64,000 nt of DNA from Nocardia cyriacigeorgica GUH-2 (GCF_000284035.1 NC_016887.1:992001-1056000); one strand, 5' to 3'; shown: positions 7,944-18,276, numbered from the stretch's first letter. The notes: a model not told the origin generated them from the letters alone. A program made the numbers and translations.

Positions 7944-9416
7944 ATGCCTTCAAAACCCACTACGCGCTGGCAGGTGAGCGGTTACCGCTTCCTGGTGCGC
8001 CGGATGGAGCATGCCTTGGTGCGCCGGGACGTGCGAATGCTGCACGATCCCATGCGCTCCCAGTCGCGCGCCTACGCCGCCGGGCTCATTCTCGGCATCG
8101 TGGTGCTGGCCGGCTGCGGTGTGCTGGCCCTGCTACGCCCGCAGGACAAAATCGGCGACAACAAGATTCTGATCGGCAAGGAATCGGGGGCGGTGTACGT
8201 CGTCCTCAACGACGTCGTGCATCCCGCGCTGAACATCGCCTCGGCCCGGCTGGCCGCCGGAGATGCGCCGAAGGCCGTTATCGTCAAGGAATCCGAACTC
8301 GGCAAGAAGGCCCGCGGGCCGCTGATCGGCATCCCCGGTGCGCCCGGCGTGCTGAACTTCGACAAGGACGGCAAGGGCCGCGCCTGGTCGGTGTGCGATT
8401 CCATGAAGATGGACGGCGGCCGCGACCTCACCACCTCGGTGCTGGCCGGCGATCCGGAACTGGGCGAGAAGGCCTCGGTCATGGGGTCGGACAAGGCGCT
8501 GCTGGTACAGGGCGACGACGCCACCTACCTGGTGTACGACCGCAAACGCGCCCGCGTCGACATGACCGATCGCGCCGTCACCGACGCACTGAACATCACG
8601 GGGCTCACCCCGCGCCCGATCAGCGAGGGCCTGCTGAACGCGATTCCCGAAGTGCTGGAGATCAAGCCGCCGCAGATCGTCGATCCGGGCGGGATTCCGG
8701 ACAAGCCGATCGGTGAATTCCGGAACGGGACCGTTGTCCACGTTTCGACCGCGGGTGAGGTGGAGAACTACGTCGTGCTTCGTGACGGCCTCCAGCCGAT
8801 TTCGCCGCTGACCGCCGATATCATCCGCAATGCGAACCCACAGCCGTCAGGCGATACGACGATCAGCGAAGCATTGCGCACCCGGGCCGATCGCTCCGCA
8901 GCGCTCGAGGTCGGTGATTACCCGCAAATCGCGCCCTCGATCATCGAACCCAAGGACCAGCCCGTGAGCTGCCTGTCCTGGAAGCCGATCACCACCGCCA
9001 CCGAGGATTCCGGCAACCGCGCCGAACTGTCGGTGATCACCGGCGTCACCCTGCCGATGTCGGAGAAGGCCAAACTGGTCCCGCTGGCCCAGGCCGACGG
9101 CTCCGGCCCCAACGCCGACTCCGCCTACATCCCACCGGGTTCGGGCGCCTACGTCCAGACCACCGGCATCGAACCCGACAGCCGCCGCAAGGACTCCCTG
9201 TTCTACGTCGCCGACACCGGCGTCCGCTACGGCATCAAGAACGCCGAAGCCGTCAAGGCCCTCGGCCTCCCGGACAACCCGGAACCGGCCCCCTGGCCCA
9301 TCGTCGGATTGCTCGCCAACGGCCCGAGTTTGGGCCGCGAGGAGGCGATGGTCGCCCACGACGGTGTAGCACCGGACCCTTCACCGGCGCAGCAGCCGGT
9401 CGCGGCGGGCAAGTGA
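7944..9416 (+). CDS. eccB4: Type VII secretion protein EccB
   Basis: The 490-residue protein has the diagnostic EccB start: a short cytoplasmic segment with TTRWQVSGYRFLVRRMEHALVR split over residues 6-28, one membrane helix (about 48-70), then a large periplasmic domain. GCGVLALLRP ends the helix and the conserved SVCD and SCLSW cysteine patches are visible. The C-terminal part GVRYGIKNAEAVKALGL and the tail ending in a Pro-rich stretch are also typical. EccB forms the periplasmic ring of the ESX core. The ATG at 7944 has GGGGAGGA just upstream. It points toward mycP and is separated from it by a strong hairpin. Confidence 0.95.
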   Translation: MPSKPTTRWQVSGYRFLVRRMEHALVRRDVRMLHDPMRSQSRAYAAGLILGIVVLAGCGVLALLRPQDKIGDNKILIGKESGAVYVVLNDVVHPALNIASARLAAGDAPKAVIVKESELGKKARGPLIGIPGAPGVLNFDKDGKGRAWSVCDSMKMDGGRDLTTSVLAGDPELGEKASVMGSDKALLVQGDDATYLVYDRKRARVDMTDRAVTDALNITGLTPRPISEGLLNAIPEVLEIKPPQIVDPGGIPDKPIGEFRNGTVVHVSTAGEVENYVVLRDGLQPISPLTADIIRNANPQPSGDTTISEALRTRADRSAALEVGDYPQIAPSIIEPKDQPVSCLSWKPITTATEDSGNRAELSVITGVTLPMSEKAKLVPLAQADGSGPNADSAYIPPGSGAYVQTTGIEPDSRRKDSLFYVADTGVRYGIKNAEAVKALGLPDNPEPAPWPIVGLLANGPSLGREEAMVAHDGVAPDPSPAQQPVAAGK

Positions 9417-9654
9417 GAGTCGGGGCGCGCCGCTCGAGCTGCGGTGCGCCCCAACTACTTCTGAATTCGCTCCTGGCGAGGCGGCACACAAGCAAGATTC
9501 CTGAGCAGGGCACGCTTGTTACAGGTTCTTGCCCTGTGCGCTCAGCGGCGGATTCGCGCAGCGTGAAGACCCGATAAGGCCGGGGCATCGGACGCCCAGC
9601 CCGAGGAGGTCACCGCGCCTCAGCACCCTCAGCCGACCACTCGAACAAACTGTG
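9417..9654. other. Intergenic region without genes
   Basis: No coding potential is supported in the gap between eccB and mycP (9417-9729). A weaker hairpin with arms CAGGGCA and TGCCCTG lies near 9508-9540. A strong bidirectional terminator follows at 9655-9690. I looked for a tRNA and saw none. Confidence 0.6.
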
Positions 9655-9690
9655 ACAAGTAAGGCCCGCCGAATGGCGGGCCTTACTTGT
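9655..9690. terminator. Bidirectional terminator between eccB and mycP
   Basis: A perfect 16-base-pair stem (arms 9655-9670 and 9675-9690) encloses the four-base loop GAAT. The base of the stem is A/T-rich on both sides (ACAAGTAAGG and CCTTACTTGT), so it should terminate the converging eccB and mycP transcripts in both directions. Confidence 0.85.
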
Positions 9691-9729
9691 TTCGTTTTCC
9701 GTTGTCTGCCTGGTGTTACCCGGTTGCCG

Positions 9730-11145
9730 TCAGTCTTCGCGAACTCCGAACCGGCGACGGATCGGGAACGAGGCGAGATAGCCGAGAATCAGTCCACCAC
9801 CGATGATTCCGGTGCCGATCAACGCAACATTGCGTGCCAGATTGTCCGGCGGTGGTGGAGGAGCGGGGACGGGGAGCTGAACGCTCTTGGCCGGACTCGG
9901 CTGCTTGGCCTGCAGGGGCGCGTCACGAACCTCATTGGTGAGCGCTGCGACGGGATCCACTGCGCCGTAACCGATATAGGGGTTCCATCCTTCGGCGGGC
10001 GCGTGAGCCGTTGCCTGGAGGCGTTTGATGACTTCCTGCGCGCTCAGGTGTGGGAAGCGTGAACGGACCAGCGCGACGACACCTGAAACATACGGTGCGG
10101 CAAAGCTGGTGCCCTGGAGGGTGGTCATCTTGTCCGGCTCGCCCTTCGCGACGATCGTTCCGTCGCTCAGCGGGTCCAGCGACACGATTCCCTCGCCGGG
10201 AGCCGCGATATCGACCCAGGGCCCCGGCACGGTGAAGTCCGACGGTTGCCCATCGGGTCCGATCGAGCCGACCGTGAGGACGTAATCGTCGTAGCGTGCC
10301 GGGGTGACGTTGGTGGTCAGATTTTCCCAGAGATCAGCGGTCGGGTCGAGCGGGTCGACGTCCGGATTACCCCCGCCGCACCGCGACGTCTGGTCCTTGT
10401 TGCCGGCGGCGGCTACGACCACGACGTTCTTCTCGACCGTCGCGTAGCGCAGTGCCGCTCCGAGCGCCGAGTCCGCCGGATTGTGTGACCCCGATACGCA
10501 GAGGACGAGCGAAATATTGATCACCGATACGCCGCGATCGGCCGCGCGGCGCACGGCCGAGGCGAGGGCGTCGATATTGCCGTATCCGTCCGGCGGATCC
10601 TCCGGCCGCTGTTCGGTCGAACGACCCTTCTTCTGAAACTTCGCACTGGTCTGCCGAATCGACAGGATCCGCGCATCAGGTGCGACGCCGGAAAAGCCTT
10701 GCCCGTCTACCTTGCTCGCGGAGATGATGCCGGCGACCACCGTGCCGTGGGCGTCGCAGTCCTGCAGACCATCACCGCCCGCTGCGACATAGTCGCCGCC
10801 GGGCATCAGCCCGGGCAGCCGTGGATGCGGCGTGACGCCGGTGTCGATGACGGCGATCGTCTGGCCCGCTCCAGTGGAGAATTGCCACGCGTGCGGGAGA
10901 TCGAGCGCCCGCTGCGGTTCCGGGATGGTCGGCCCGTCGCCACCTCGCTGCGTGCTCGCACACGGCGTATTCGACTTCTGCTCGGTCGGTTCCGGCGGCA
11001 CCGCGGGATCACCGGGCGGCAACTTCCCCATATCGATCGGCGGCGGCCGATCCGCGTACGCAACGCCTTGGCCGAAGCTCAATCCGAACGACGCGCTGAA
11101 ACCCAGCGTCAGAGCTGCGGCCGTGGCGCGAAGGCGCCCGTTCAC
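9730..11145 (-). CDS. mycP4: Mycosin, ESX membrane-anchored subtilisin protease
   Basis: This 471-residue protein has a signal peptide (residues 1-31), a subtilisin domain and one C-terminal membrane helix (about 437-462) followed by RRR. The catalytic triad is complete: Asp101 in VIDTGV, His133 in DAHGTVVAG and Ser347 in GTSFAAP, with oxyanion Asn249. Mycosins are essential for stability of the ESX complex and sit on its periplasmic face. I placed the start at the GTG at 11145, which overlaps the eccD stop by four bases (GTGA) and begins directly at the signal peptide. A longer reading frame continuing upstream is only an antisense-like shadow of eccD in another frame. Confidence 0.94.
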   Translation of the reverse strand: MNGRLRATAAALTLGFSASFGLSFGQGVAYADRPPPIDMGKLPPGDPAVPPEPTEQKSNTPCASTQRGGDGPTIPEPQRALDLPHAWQFSTGAGQTIAVIDTGVTPHPRLPGLMPGGDYVAAGGDGLQDCDAHGTVVAGIISASKVDGQGFSGVAPDARILSIRQTSAKFQKKGRSTEQRPEDPPDGYGNIDALASAVRRAADRGVSVINISLVLCVSGSHNPADSALGAALRYATVEKNVVVVAAAGNKDQTSRCGGGNPDVDPLDPTADLWENLTTNVTPARYDDYVLTVGSIGPDGQPSDFTVPGPWVDIAAPGEGIVSLDPLSDGTIVAKGEPDKMTTLQGTSFAAPYVSGVVALVRSRFPHLSAQEVIKRLQATAHAPAEGWNPYIGYGAVDPVAALTNEVRDAPLQAKQPSPAKSVQLPVPAPPPPPDNLARNVALIGTGIIGGGLILGYLASFPIRRRFGVRED

Positions 11146-12608
11146 AGCCCGCGAACGAGGGAGTAGAGCGAGGCCACCCAGAAGACCAGGGGCAACACGG
11201 CCGCGACGAACGCGTACTCGAGCAGTTCGACGGCGCGTCGCATCGGCGGGGTCGCCGACTGGTTCGGGATGATGATGCCGAGGATCAGCGCGGCGATCAG
11301 CATCGCCATCGCGGCACCGAACACCGCCAGCGGCAGTTCCGCGACGAAGCTCATGCCGATCAGCATGATCAGCACGATCGCCGCACCGCCCGCGATCAGC
11401 ACGACGGCCTGTTCGGCGCCGGCGTAGGTGCGGCTGCGGAACATCAGCACTACCGCGCAGACCAGCGCCAGCGCGATGCCCTGCCAGTAGTAGCCCTCGC
11501 CGGTGGGGTCGGTGGCGGCGAGCGCGCCGACCGCGGTGACCAGGGTCGTCGCCGACACCAGGCCGCTCAGGTACATGCGAGCGCGTTCGGACTTGGCCCG
11601 CAGCGCCTCCATGGTCGGCAGTGCGCGGTGATCGTCGGGGTCGTCTTCGGTGGGGTCGATCGGGGTACCCGGCGACGGCACCGGCGGCAGCGGCAGTTTC
11701 GACAGCAGCATCGAAACTCGCGGCGCCAGCGACAATCCGGCCAGGCCGAGGGCGGCGGCGACCGCGCCGATCGCGCGCACCGGCTGATCGGTCAGCAACC
11801 CGACCAGCGCCGCCGGGACGGCATAGACCGCGAGCGCGCTCGCACCGATGAACAACCCGAGTCCGACGCCGGTGACGCGCCAGGCCAGGATGGCCGTCGC
11901 GCCGAGCAAAACTGAGCCGAGCAGGAAGTTTGCCCAGCCGTAGTGGTCGGGAACGATGAGCATGCCCGAGGTGAAAGCGGTCGGCAGCGCACAACCGCCG
12001 AGCACGAGCGCGGTGGCGGTGTCGCCATACATCCGGCTCAGCACCATGCCGGCGACCACCAGCAGGATGGTCACACCGAGGGCGATGGAGCCGGTGATCC
12101 AGCCCGCCATGGCGTCGGGGGCCGCCAGCAGGCCCACGCATCCGGCGAGCATGGTGATCGCCGCCAGGACCGAGCCGGTGATGCGCGCGGTTTTCGGCGT
12201 CCAACCCTTGAAATGGTCGGCGTCGGCGATCGCGACGTTGTACATGATGTCGTCGAACAGCGGGGTCGGCGCGGTGTGGGCCGCGCTTTCCAGCATCAGC
12301 AGTTCGCCGTCGCGGACGCCGTGCTCGCCGAGGCTCAGCGAATTGGAGAACGGCGGGTGACCGATGCGGGCGAGTACCCATTCGGCCGGCTCGAAGCGTT
12401 CACCCTCATTGTCGAAATCGTTGGTGCGGCTGTGCTGGGCGACCATGTCGACCACGCTCGGAATCACCAGAGCGACCGGTACATCCACCGGGATGGCCAT
12501 ATCGACCTGGGTATGTTTGGCCAGAATGGTGACCCTGGTCAGGTCCGGTGCGCGGACGATGCCGCGTGAGGATTCCTCCTCGATGTGGTCAAGTCGCGCG
12601 TGCGTCAA
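11142..12608 (-). CDS. eccD4: Type VII secretion protein EccD
   Basis: The 488-residue protein has an N-terminal ubiquitin-like domain (about residues 15-105, RVTILAKHTQVDMAIP to LGEHGVRDGELLML) and then about eleven membrane helices, the EccD pattern. EccD forms the membrane pore vestibule in the ESX core. I chose the TTG at 12608 because GGGGGAG lies just upstream and the domain begins shortly after. A further 48 in-frame residues upstream look non-coding and would enter the eccC promoter region. It is translationally coupled to mycP and diverges from eccC, the same geometry as in M. tuberculosis ESX-4. Confidence 0.9.
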   Translation of the reverse strand: MTHARLDHIEEESSRGIVRAPDLTRVTILAKHTQVDMAIPVDVPVALVIPSVVDMVAQHSRTNDFDNEGERFEPAEWVLARIGHPPFSNSLSLGEHGVRDGELLMLESAAHTAPTPLFDDIMYNVAIADADHFKGWTPKTARITGSVLAAITMLAGCVGLLAAPDAMAGWITGSIALGVTILLVVAGMVLSRMYGDTATALVLGGCALPTAFTSGMLIVPDHYGWANFLLGSVLLGATAILAWRVTGVGLGLFIGASALAVYAVPAALVGLLTDQPVRAIGAVAAALGLAGLSLAPRVSMLLSKLPLPPVPSPGTPIDPTEDDPDDHRALPTMEALRAKSERARMYLSGLVSATTLVTAVGALAATDPTGEGYYWQGIALALVCAVVLMFRSRTYAGAEQAVVLIAGGAAIVLIMLIGMSFVAELPLAVFGAAMAMLIAALILGIIIPNQSATPPMRRAVELLEYAFVAAVLPLVFWVASLYSLVRGL

Positions 12609-12781
12609 GGCTCCCCCAACTCGGTCGCTACCTCGTGTTTTCCGCACCCCGCGGGCCCGAGCGGAGCTTGCGAACCCATGGGTCCGGGCAGCAGAATGCT
12701 GGTCGAACTGTACGACATGTCGGCGGTTGCCTCTACACTGAGGCCCGAACACCGCAGGCCAAGAGGGGGAATTCTCGTCTT

Positions 12782-15700
12782 ATGAGCACAGTCCGGTTTC
12801 AGCGGCGCGCACGCCGGGAGATGCCGCGGACGCCCGGTGGCGAGGTCACCCTGCAGCCGCCTCCCGAGATCCCTCGGGTGACACCGGGCAATCTGCTGAT
12901 GAAGCTGATGCCGGTCGTGATGGTCATCGGCATGGTCGGGATGATGGCCCTGATGTTCACTCAGGGTGGCGGCATGATGTCGAACCCGATGACCATGATG
13001 TTCCCGGTCATGATGCTGTTCTCCATGGTCGGCATGTTCGCGGGCCAGGGTGGCGGCAAGGGCCAGAAGGCCGCGGAGGCCAACGAGGATCGCAAGGACT
13101 ACCTGCGTTACCTCGATCAAGTTCGTAAAGACGTCGACGAGACGGCCACCCAGCAGCGCGCCGCCGTCGAATGGAGCCACCCCGAGCCAGGCCTGATCTG
13201 GATGCTGGCCGGCACCAGCCGGATGTGGGAGCGCCGCGCCGGCGACAAGGATTTCTGCCACGCACGCATCGGCATCGGCGGCCAGCGCCTGGCCACCCGG
13301 CTGATCGCGCCGGAAACCGGCCCGGTCGAAGAGCTGGAACCAATCGCCGCGGTGTCGCTGCGCCGTTTCGTGCGCGCGCATTCCACAGTGCCGGATCTGC
13401 CCACCGCCATCGCGGTCAAGGGCTTCGCCACCATCGCACTCGACGGTGATCGCGGCCAGGCCCGCGATATGACCCGCGCGATGTTGTTGCAGCTGGCCAT
13501 GTTCCACGGCCCCGACCAGGTGCTGATCGCGGTAGTCTGCGGCCCGGACACCGCCGCCGAGTGGGACTGGACCAAGTGGCTGCCGCATTCGCAGCATCCC
13601 GACGCCCAGGACGGCATCGGCACCCAGCGCATGTTCTACAGCTCGATCCGTGAGGCCGCCGCCGGCTTGCAGCCGCTGCTGGCCAACCGGGTCCGTTACT
13701 CGCGTAACCAGCCGGCCAACCCCAACCTGGTGCACATCGTCATCGTCGTCGACGGTGGTCTGCTCGAGTCGGAGGAAGATCAGCTCCGCGAATCCGGCTA
13801 CGAGGGCGTCACCATCATCGACCTGTGCGGATACGCTCCGCGCCTTGCCGTTTCGCGCGGTATCAAGATGATCGTCGAGAACGACGAATGCGTCGGCCGC
13901 GGTGCCACCGGCAACCAGGAACGCTTCGCGATGATCGACCGGATCAGCCCCGAGCAGGCCCAGCAGGTGGCCCGCAGGCTGGCGCCGTTCCGGGCCGCGA
14001 CCCAGCGCAGCAGCGACGTCGAGGTCGAGGACACCGAGGTCATCTCCAGCTGGGCCCAGCTGATGAACCTCGGCGATATCGGCACGTTCAACCCCGAACA
14101 CGCCTGGCGTCCCCGCTACGGCCGCGAGCGCCTGCGCGTCCCGTTCGGTGTCGGCGCCGACGGCCTGCCGGTCATCCTCGACATCAAGGAAGCCGCCGAA
14201 AGCGGTATGGGCCCGCACGGTCTGTGCATCGGTGCGACCGGTTCGGGTAAGTCGGAGTTCCTGCGCACCTTGGTGCTCAGCCTGCTGGCCACCCATTCGC
14301 CCGACCAGCTGAACCTCGTTCTGGTCGACTTCAAGGGTGGTGCGACCTTCCTCGGTTTCGACGACGTCCCGCACGTCGCCGCCGTCATCACCAACCTCGA
14401 GGACGAAGCCGACCTCGTCGACCGTATGCGTGACGCCCTCGCCGGTGAGATGAACCGCCGCCAGGAAGTGCTGCGCCAGGCCGGCAACTTCGCCAACGTC
14501 TCCGAATACGAGAAGGCCCGCGCCGCAGGCGCCGACCTGGACCCGCTGCCCGCCCTGTTCGTCGTGCTCGACGAGTTCTCCGAACTGCTCACCCAGCACC
14601 CCGACTTCGCCGAGCTGTTCGTCATGATCGGCCGCCTGGGCCGTTCGCTGCACGTGCACCTGCTGCTGGCCTCGCAGCGCCTGGAGGAGGGCAAGCTCAA
14701 GGGTCTGGAAAGCCACCTCTCCTACCGCATCGGTCTGAAGACCTTCTCCGCCAACGAATCCCGTCAGGTGCTCGGCGTTCCCGACGCCTACAACCTGCCC
14801 AACAGCCCCGGTGGCGGTTACCTCAAATCCGACTCCGGCGAGATCGTGCGCTTCCAGGCCTCCTACGTCTCCGGCCCCTACGTCGGTGGCGGTTCCCAGC
14901 GCGATATGACCATCGCCACCCAGGCCGGTGAAATCGACGTGCGCGCAAGGCCGTTCGAAGCCGGCCACGTCGATTTCCGCAGCGCCGACCGCATCCCGCT
15001 GCCGCCCGAGCCCAGCGACGATCCAGAACCGCAGGCCGGCGAAGACGGCGAACAGCTGTCCAACATCGGCATGCTCGTCCAGCGCATCCGCGGCCACGGC
15101 CGCCCCGCCCACGAGATCTGGCTCCCGCCACTCGACGAGGCCCCCACCCTCGACCAGCTCGTCCCGCGTTCGATCCTCACCGGCGAATACGCCGCCGTGG
15201 CAACCCTGCGCGCCCCCATCGGCATCGTCGACCGCCCCTACGACCAGCGCCGCGACCCCTTGGTCGTCGACCTGTCCGGCTCCCGAGGCAACGTCGCCGT
15301 CGTCGGCGGCCCCCAATCCGGCAAGTCGACCATGCTGCGCACCCTGATCATGTCGATGTCGCTGACCCACACCGCCGAACAAGTGCAGTTCTATTGCCTC
15401 GACTTCGGTGGCGGCACCCTCGCCAGCCTGGAAGGGATGCCGCATGTGGGGTCGGTGGCGGGCCGTCTGGACCAGGACAAGGTCCGCCGAACAATCGCCG
15501 AGATGACGACGATCGTTCGCCAGCGTGAATTGCGTTTCCGCCAGCTCGGTATCGAATCGATGGCAGAGTTCCGGCGCCTACGCGCAATGGATCCAGCGAG
15601 TAGCCCAGCTGCGGCAGGTGCGCATGAGGACCTCTTCGGGGATGCTTTCCTGGTAATCGACGGTTTCGGGTCGATCCGACAGGATTTCGACGCTTTGGAA

Positions 15701-16819
15701 CAACCGATCATGAACCTTGCTGTTCAGGGTCTGTCGTACGGCGTCCACGTAGTTATCGCTCTGTCGCGCTGGATGGAAGCGCGCCCGGCGCTCAAGGACC
15801 AGATCGGTACTCGGCTCGAGCTCCGGCTCGGTGATCCCGCGGACTCCGATTTCGGGCGAAAGGTCGCAGCGCTGGTTCCGCAGGGGCGTCCTGGCCGCGG
15901 CATGACCCCGGAAAGCCTTCACATGCTGACGGCGCTACCCCGGGTAGACGGTAGCTCCGACCCGCAGGATCTTAGTACAGGGGTCGCAAACGCTGTCCAG
16001 CAGCTCGCGGCGATGACTCCGGGGCGTCACGCACCCAGGGTTCGTATGCTTCCGGAGCAGTTGGACCGTGGCGATCTTCTGGCCGCGATCGAAGGTTGGG
16101 GCGGTTTCACCCAAGGGCGGAAGAACGCCAGCATCCCCATCGGTATCAATGAGTCCGAGCTTGCGCCTGTATTCCTCAACTTCGATGAGCAGCCACATTT
16201 CCTCATCTTCGGCGACACCGAATCCGGCAAGACCACGCTGCTCAGGGGGATCTGCCAAGGTATCATCGAATCGAATCACCAGAAGGACGCTGCGATCATC
16301 ATGGTCGATTTCCGGCGTACCATGCTCGGTGCCTTCGATCCGGACCGCATGGCCGCGTACGCAAGCAACGCGCAGGGACTCGCGGCCAATATCAAGGATC
16401 TGTGTGCACTGCTCAACTCGCGCATGCCGGGACCGAACATCACCCCGCAGCAGCTCAGAGACAGGTCGTGGTGGACGGGCCCCGATATCTATCTGATCGT
16501 CGACGATTATGACCTGGTTATAACGTCGACTGGCAATCCGATCGCCCCGGTAGTCGAATTCCTCCCGCACGCCAAGGATGTCGGTTTCCATCTGGTGATC
16601 GCTCGGCGCTCGGGTGGTGCATCGCGTGCTATGTACGAGGCTGTGATCGCGCGATTGCGGGACCTCGCGACACCCGGTCTTATCATGAGCGGAAGCCCTC
16701 AGGAGGGTGGCTTGCTCGGAAACGTTCGACCGAGCGAAATGCCTCCCGGCCGAGGCACACTTGTCTCCAGGTCTGGCATCGAGCTCATCCAGACCTCCTG
16801 GATGCAGCCCATCTCATGA
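12782..16819 (+). CDS. eccC4: Type VII secretion ATPase EccC (three FtsK/SpoIIIE domains)
   Basis: This 1345-residue motor has two N-terminal membrane helices (about residues 38-85), then three ATPase domains. The Walker A sites are GATGSGKSEF near residue 484, GPQSGKSTM near 840 and GDTESGKTTLL near 1143; the Walker B strands end VLVDFKGG, YCLDFGGG and IMVDFRR. EccC drives export and its last ATPase domains bind the C-terminal signal of EsxB-type substrates. GAGGGGG precedes the ATG at 12782. Codon choice changes inside the gene: up to about 15.4 kb nearly every third position is C or G, while after about 15.45 kb A- and T-ending codons become common. The stop overlaps the next gene by four bases. 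Confidence 0.96.
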   Translation: MSTVRFQRRARREMPRTPGGEVTLQPPPEIPRVTPGNLLMKLMPVVMVIGMVGMMALMFTQGGGMMSNPMTMMFPVMMLFSMVGMFAGQGGGKGQKAAEANEDRKDYLRYLDQVRKDVDETATQQRAAVEWSHPEPGLIWMLAGTSRMWERRAGDKDFCHARIGIGGQRLATRLIAPETGPVEELEPIAAVSLRRFVRAHSTVPDLPTAIAVKGFATIALDGDRGQARDMTRAMLLQLAMFHGPDQVLIAVVCGPDTAAEWDWTKWLPHSQHPDAQDGIGTQRMFYSSIREAAAGLQPLLANRVRYSRNQPANPNLVHIVIVVDGGLLESEEDQLRESGYEGVTIIDLCGYAPRLAVSRGIKMIVENDECVGRGATGNQERFAMIDRISPEQAQQVARRLAPFRAATQRSSDVEVEDTEVISSWAQLMNLGDIGTFNPEHAWRPRYGRERLRVPFGVGADGLPVILDIKEAAESGMGPHGLCIGATGSGKSEFLRTLVLSLLATHSPDQLNLVLVDFKGGATFLGFDDVPHVAAVITNLEDEADLVDRMRDALAGEMNRRQEVLRQAGNFANVSEYEKARAAGADLDPLPALFVVLDEFSELLTQHPDFAELFVMIGRLGRSLHVHLLLASQRLEEGKLKGLESHLSYRIGLKTFSANESRQVLGVPDAYNLPNSPGGGYLKSDSGEIVRFQASYVSGPYVGGGSQRDMTIATQAGEIDVRARPFEAGHVDFRSADRIPLPPEPSDDPEPQAGEDGEQLSNIGMLVQRIRGHGRPAHEIWLPPLDEAPTLDQLVPRSILTGEYAAVATLRAPIGIVDRPYDQRRDPLVVDLSGSRGNVAVVGGPQSGKSTMLRTLIMSMSLTHTAEQVQFYCLDFGGGTLASLEGMPHVGSVAGRLDQDKVRRTIAEMTTIVRQRELRFRQLGIESMAEFRRLRAMDPASSPAAAGAHEDLFGDAFLVIDGFGSIRQDFDALEQPIMNLAVQGLSYGVHVVIALSRWMEARPALKDQIGTRLELRLGDPADSDFGRKVAALVPQGRPGRGMTPESLHMLTALPRVDGSSDPQDLSTGVANAVQQLAAMTPGRHAPRVRMLPEQLDRGDLLAAIEGWGGFTQGRKNASIPIGINESELAPVFLNFDEQPHFLIFGDTESGKTTLLRGICQGIIESNHQKDAAIIMVDFRRTMLGAFDPDRMAAYASNAQGLAANIKDLCALLNSRMPGPNITPQQLRDRSWWTGPDIYLIVDDYDLVITSTGNPIAPVVEFLPHAKDVGFHLVIARRSGGASRAMYEAVIARLRDLATPGLIMSGSPQEGGLLGNVRPSEMPPGRGTLVSRSGIELIQTSWMQPIS

Positions 16820-18276
16820 CCGCCGTCGAGCTGATTCTTACCGAAACGCGCCTGTGGGCGCGGAGCTCGAACACTCACGCGGACATGCCGCCGTCTGTCG
16901 TGCCGGGCAGTGATGGGAAGAGCCTCGTTGTTGGTGAGCCTTTGGCGCCGCAGTCGATGGCATGCTCGGTTGTGCAGCTGCTGACTGCCGATCGAATCGC
17001 ATTCCTGCCGAGCCTGCCCTCACCAGTGGACGCCATGACCGCGGTGTTCGGCAGATCGCTTGCCGAGATGCGTGTTCCAGCACCCTGCGAACGCCTTACC
17101 ATCGTTGCGCCCACCGAGTGGGGAACCAGGCGCCGTTCCGACATCGAAACCGCGGGTTTGCGGGTCGCCTCCGAGGTCGAAATCCATACCACAGCACTAC
17201 AAGCGGTAGCCGCAGACACCAGGAATCGAGATCGCCGCACGGTGGTTATCGAGTTCGGGCCGTTGTCTACAACCGCGACATCCATCATTTACGGCCATCA
17301 AGGGCCGGTGATCGAGGCATGTGAGCATGAGCCGAACTTGGCTGCCGCCGAGATCTCCCCGGACAACCCAGGTTTGGTCGAGTTCCGCGCACTGGTCGAA
17401 CGGTTGCTGGCTGGCCGGCCGGCCGACAGCGTGCTGGTCGTCGGCGGGCCCGATCCGGCGTTTCTCGACCTGATCGGATCGGCCATCGCCGAGGTAGTCG
17501 GCGGCGACACTGAACTTCGCACAGTTGCCAGCGCAGATCTAGCTCGCATGAACAGCAGCGAGGCCACGCCTTACGCTGCGGCAGCACTTCCGCAACTTCC
17601 GCAGACCGAGTGGCTACAGCCGCTGCGTGAGCGAGCAGCAGCCACTCGCGCACCGCGTTCGCGCGCACCGGTCTACATTGGTGCAGCTGCGGTTGCCGCA
17701 ATATTGGTCGCAGGTGTGGGCGTCGCTGCCGTACTGAACCAACCGGATGATTCGGGTAGCGCGACATCGGTCGCAAAATCGTCAACGGTTGAGCCGTCGC
17801 CGCCACTCGATACGCTGACAACTGCTGCGAAGGCGACCACGACCAACGCCGCACCTGCCCAACTGACAATTGGCAACATTCGGTTCGAGGCCCCTGTCGG
17901 CTGGCGAGTCACCGAGGCGGCAGGCGGAACCCGGGTGTACCTGGTCCCTGAGGACGGGACGAAAGCGCGAATCACGCTCACTCAGAAGCAGGTAGTCCCG
18001 GGCGTCGGATACGAAAAGGTCGCAGCCGACCTAGAGGCTCAGATCAAGCAACGTCCCGCAGGCACCGTGGGCCCACTTCGACGGGACGTGGTCTTCGGAG
18101 GCAGATCTGGCCTGGCCTACACCGAACATCCTGACGACGGCTCACAGGTCGACTGGCATGTTATCGTCGAACACAGCACCCAGGTCGGTATCGGGTGCCA
18201 ATATCAGACAGGGGGGCAAGACACGACAACACAACTCTGTGCGGATGTCGCAACCACGCTGGAAGTCATCCCATGA
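16816..18276 (+). CDS. Type VII secretion-associated protein, Rv3446c family
   Basis: The 486-residue protein overlaps the eccC stop (ATGA), as Rv3446c follows eccC4 in M. tuberculosis. Residues 1-250 resemble an actin/Hsp70-like fold: a strand after LIVAPTEWG, VVIEFGPLSTTATSI, then VLVVGGPDPAFLDLIGSAI. A membrane helix lies at about 290-311, and the C-terminal extracytoplasmic domain (FEAPVGWRVTEAAGGTRVYL onward, with two cysteines near the end) is the part shared by the family. Classic Hsp70 phosphate-loop motifs are not obvious, so ATP binding is unproven. It probably connects the cytosolic motor with the cell envelope. Confidence 0.85.
   Translation: MTAVELILTETRLWARSSNTHADMPPSVVPGSDGKSLVVGEPLAPQSMACSVVQLLTADRIAFLPSLPSPVDAMTAVFGRSLAEMRVPAPCERLTIVAPTEWGTRRRSDIETAGLRVASEVEIHTTALQAVAADTRNRDRRTVVIEFGPLSTTATSIIYGHQGPVIEACEHEPNLAAAEISPDNPGLVEFRALVERLLAGRPADSVLVVGGPDPAFLDLIGSAIAEVVGGDTELRTVASADLARMNSSEATPYAAAALPQLPQTEWLQPLRERAAATRAPRSRAPVYIGAAAVAAILVAGVGVAAVLNQPDDSGSATSVAKSSTVEPSPPLDTLTTAAKATTTNAAPAQLTIGNIRFEAPVGWRVTEAAGGTRVYLVPEDGTKARITLTQKQVVPGVGYEKVAADLEAQIKQRPAGTVGPLRRDVVFGGRSGLAYTEHPDDGSQVDWHVIVEHSTQVGIGCQYQTGGQDTTTQLCADVATTLEVIP

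Noticed and set aside
5939..8716. A 925-codon plus-strand frame across eccE and the start of eccB.
   Set aside because: It is the antisense shadow of eccE followed by an out-of-frame read of eccB; both real genes have clear families.
9480..9560. Possible tRNA or small RNA between eccB and mycP.
   Set aside because: There is a hairpin but no cloverleaf or CCA end; nothing beyond that is supported.
11146..12381. A 5' extension of mycP through eccD.
   Set aside because: The extension is out of frame with eccD and lacks homology; the signal peptide begins at 11145.
12605..15445. A 946-codon open frame on the minus strand opposite eccC.
   Set aside because: It is antisense to the conserved EccC ATPase domains and arises from strongly C/G-ending codons; it shows no domain and no plausible start.
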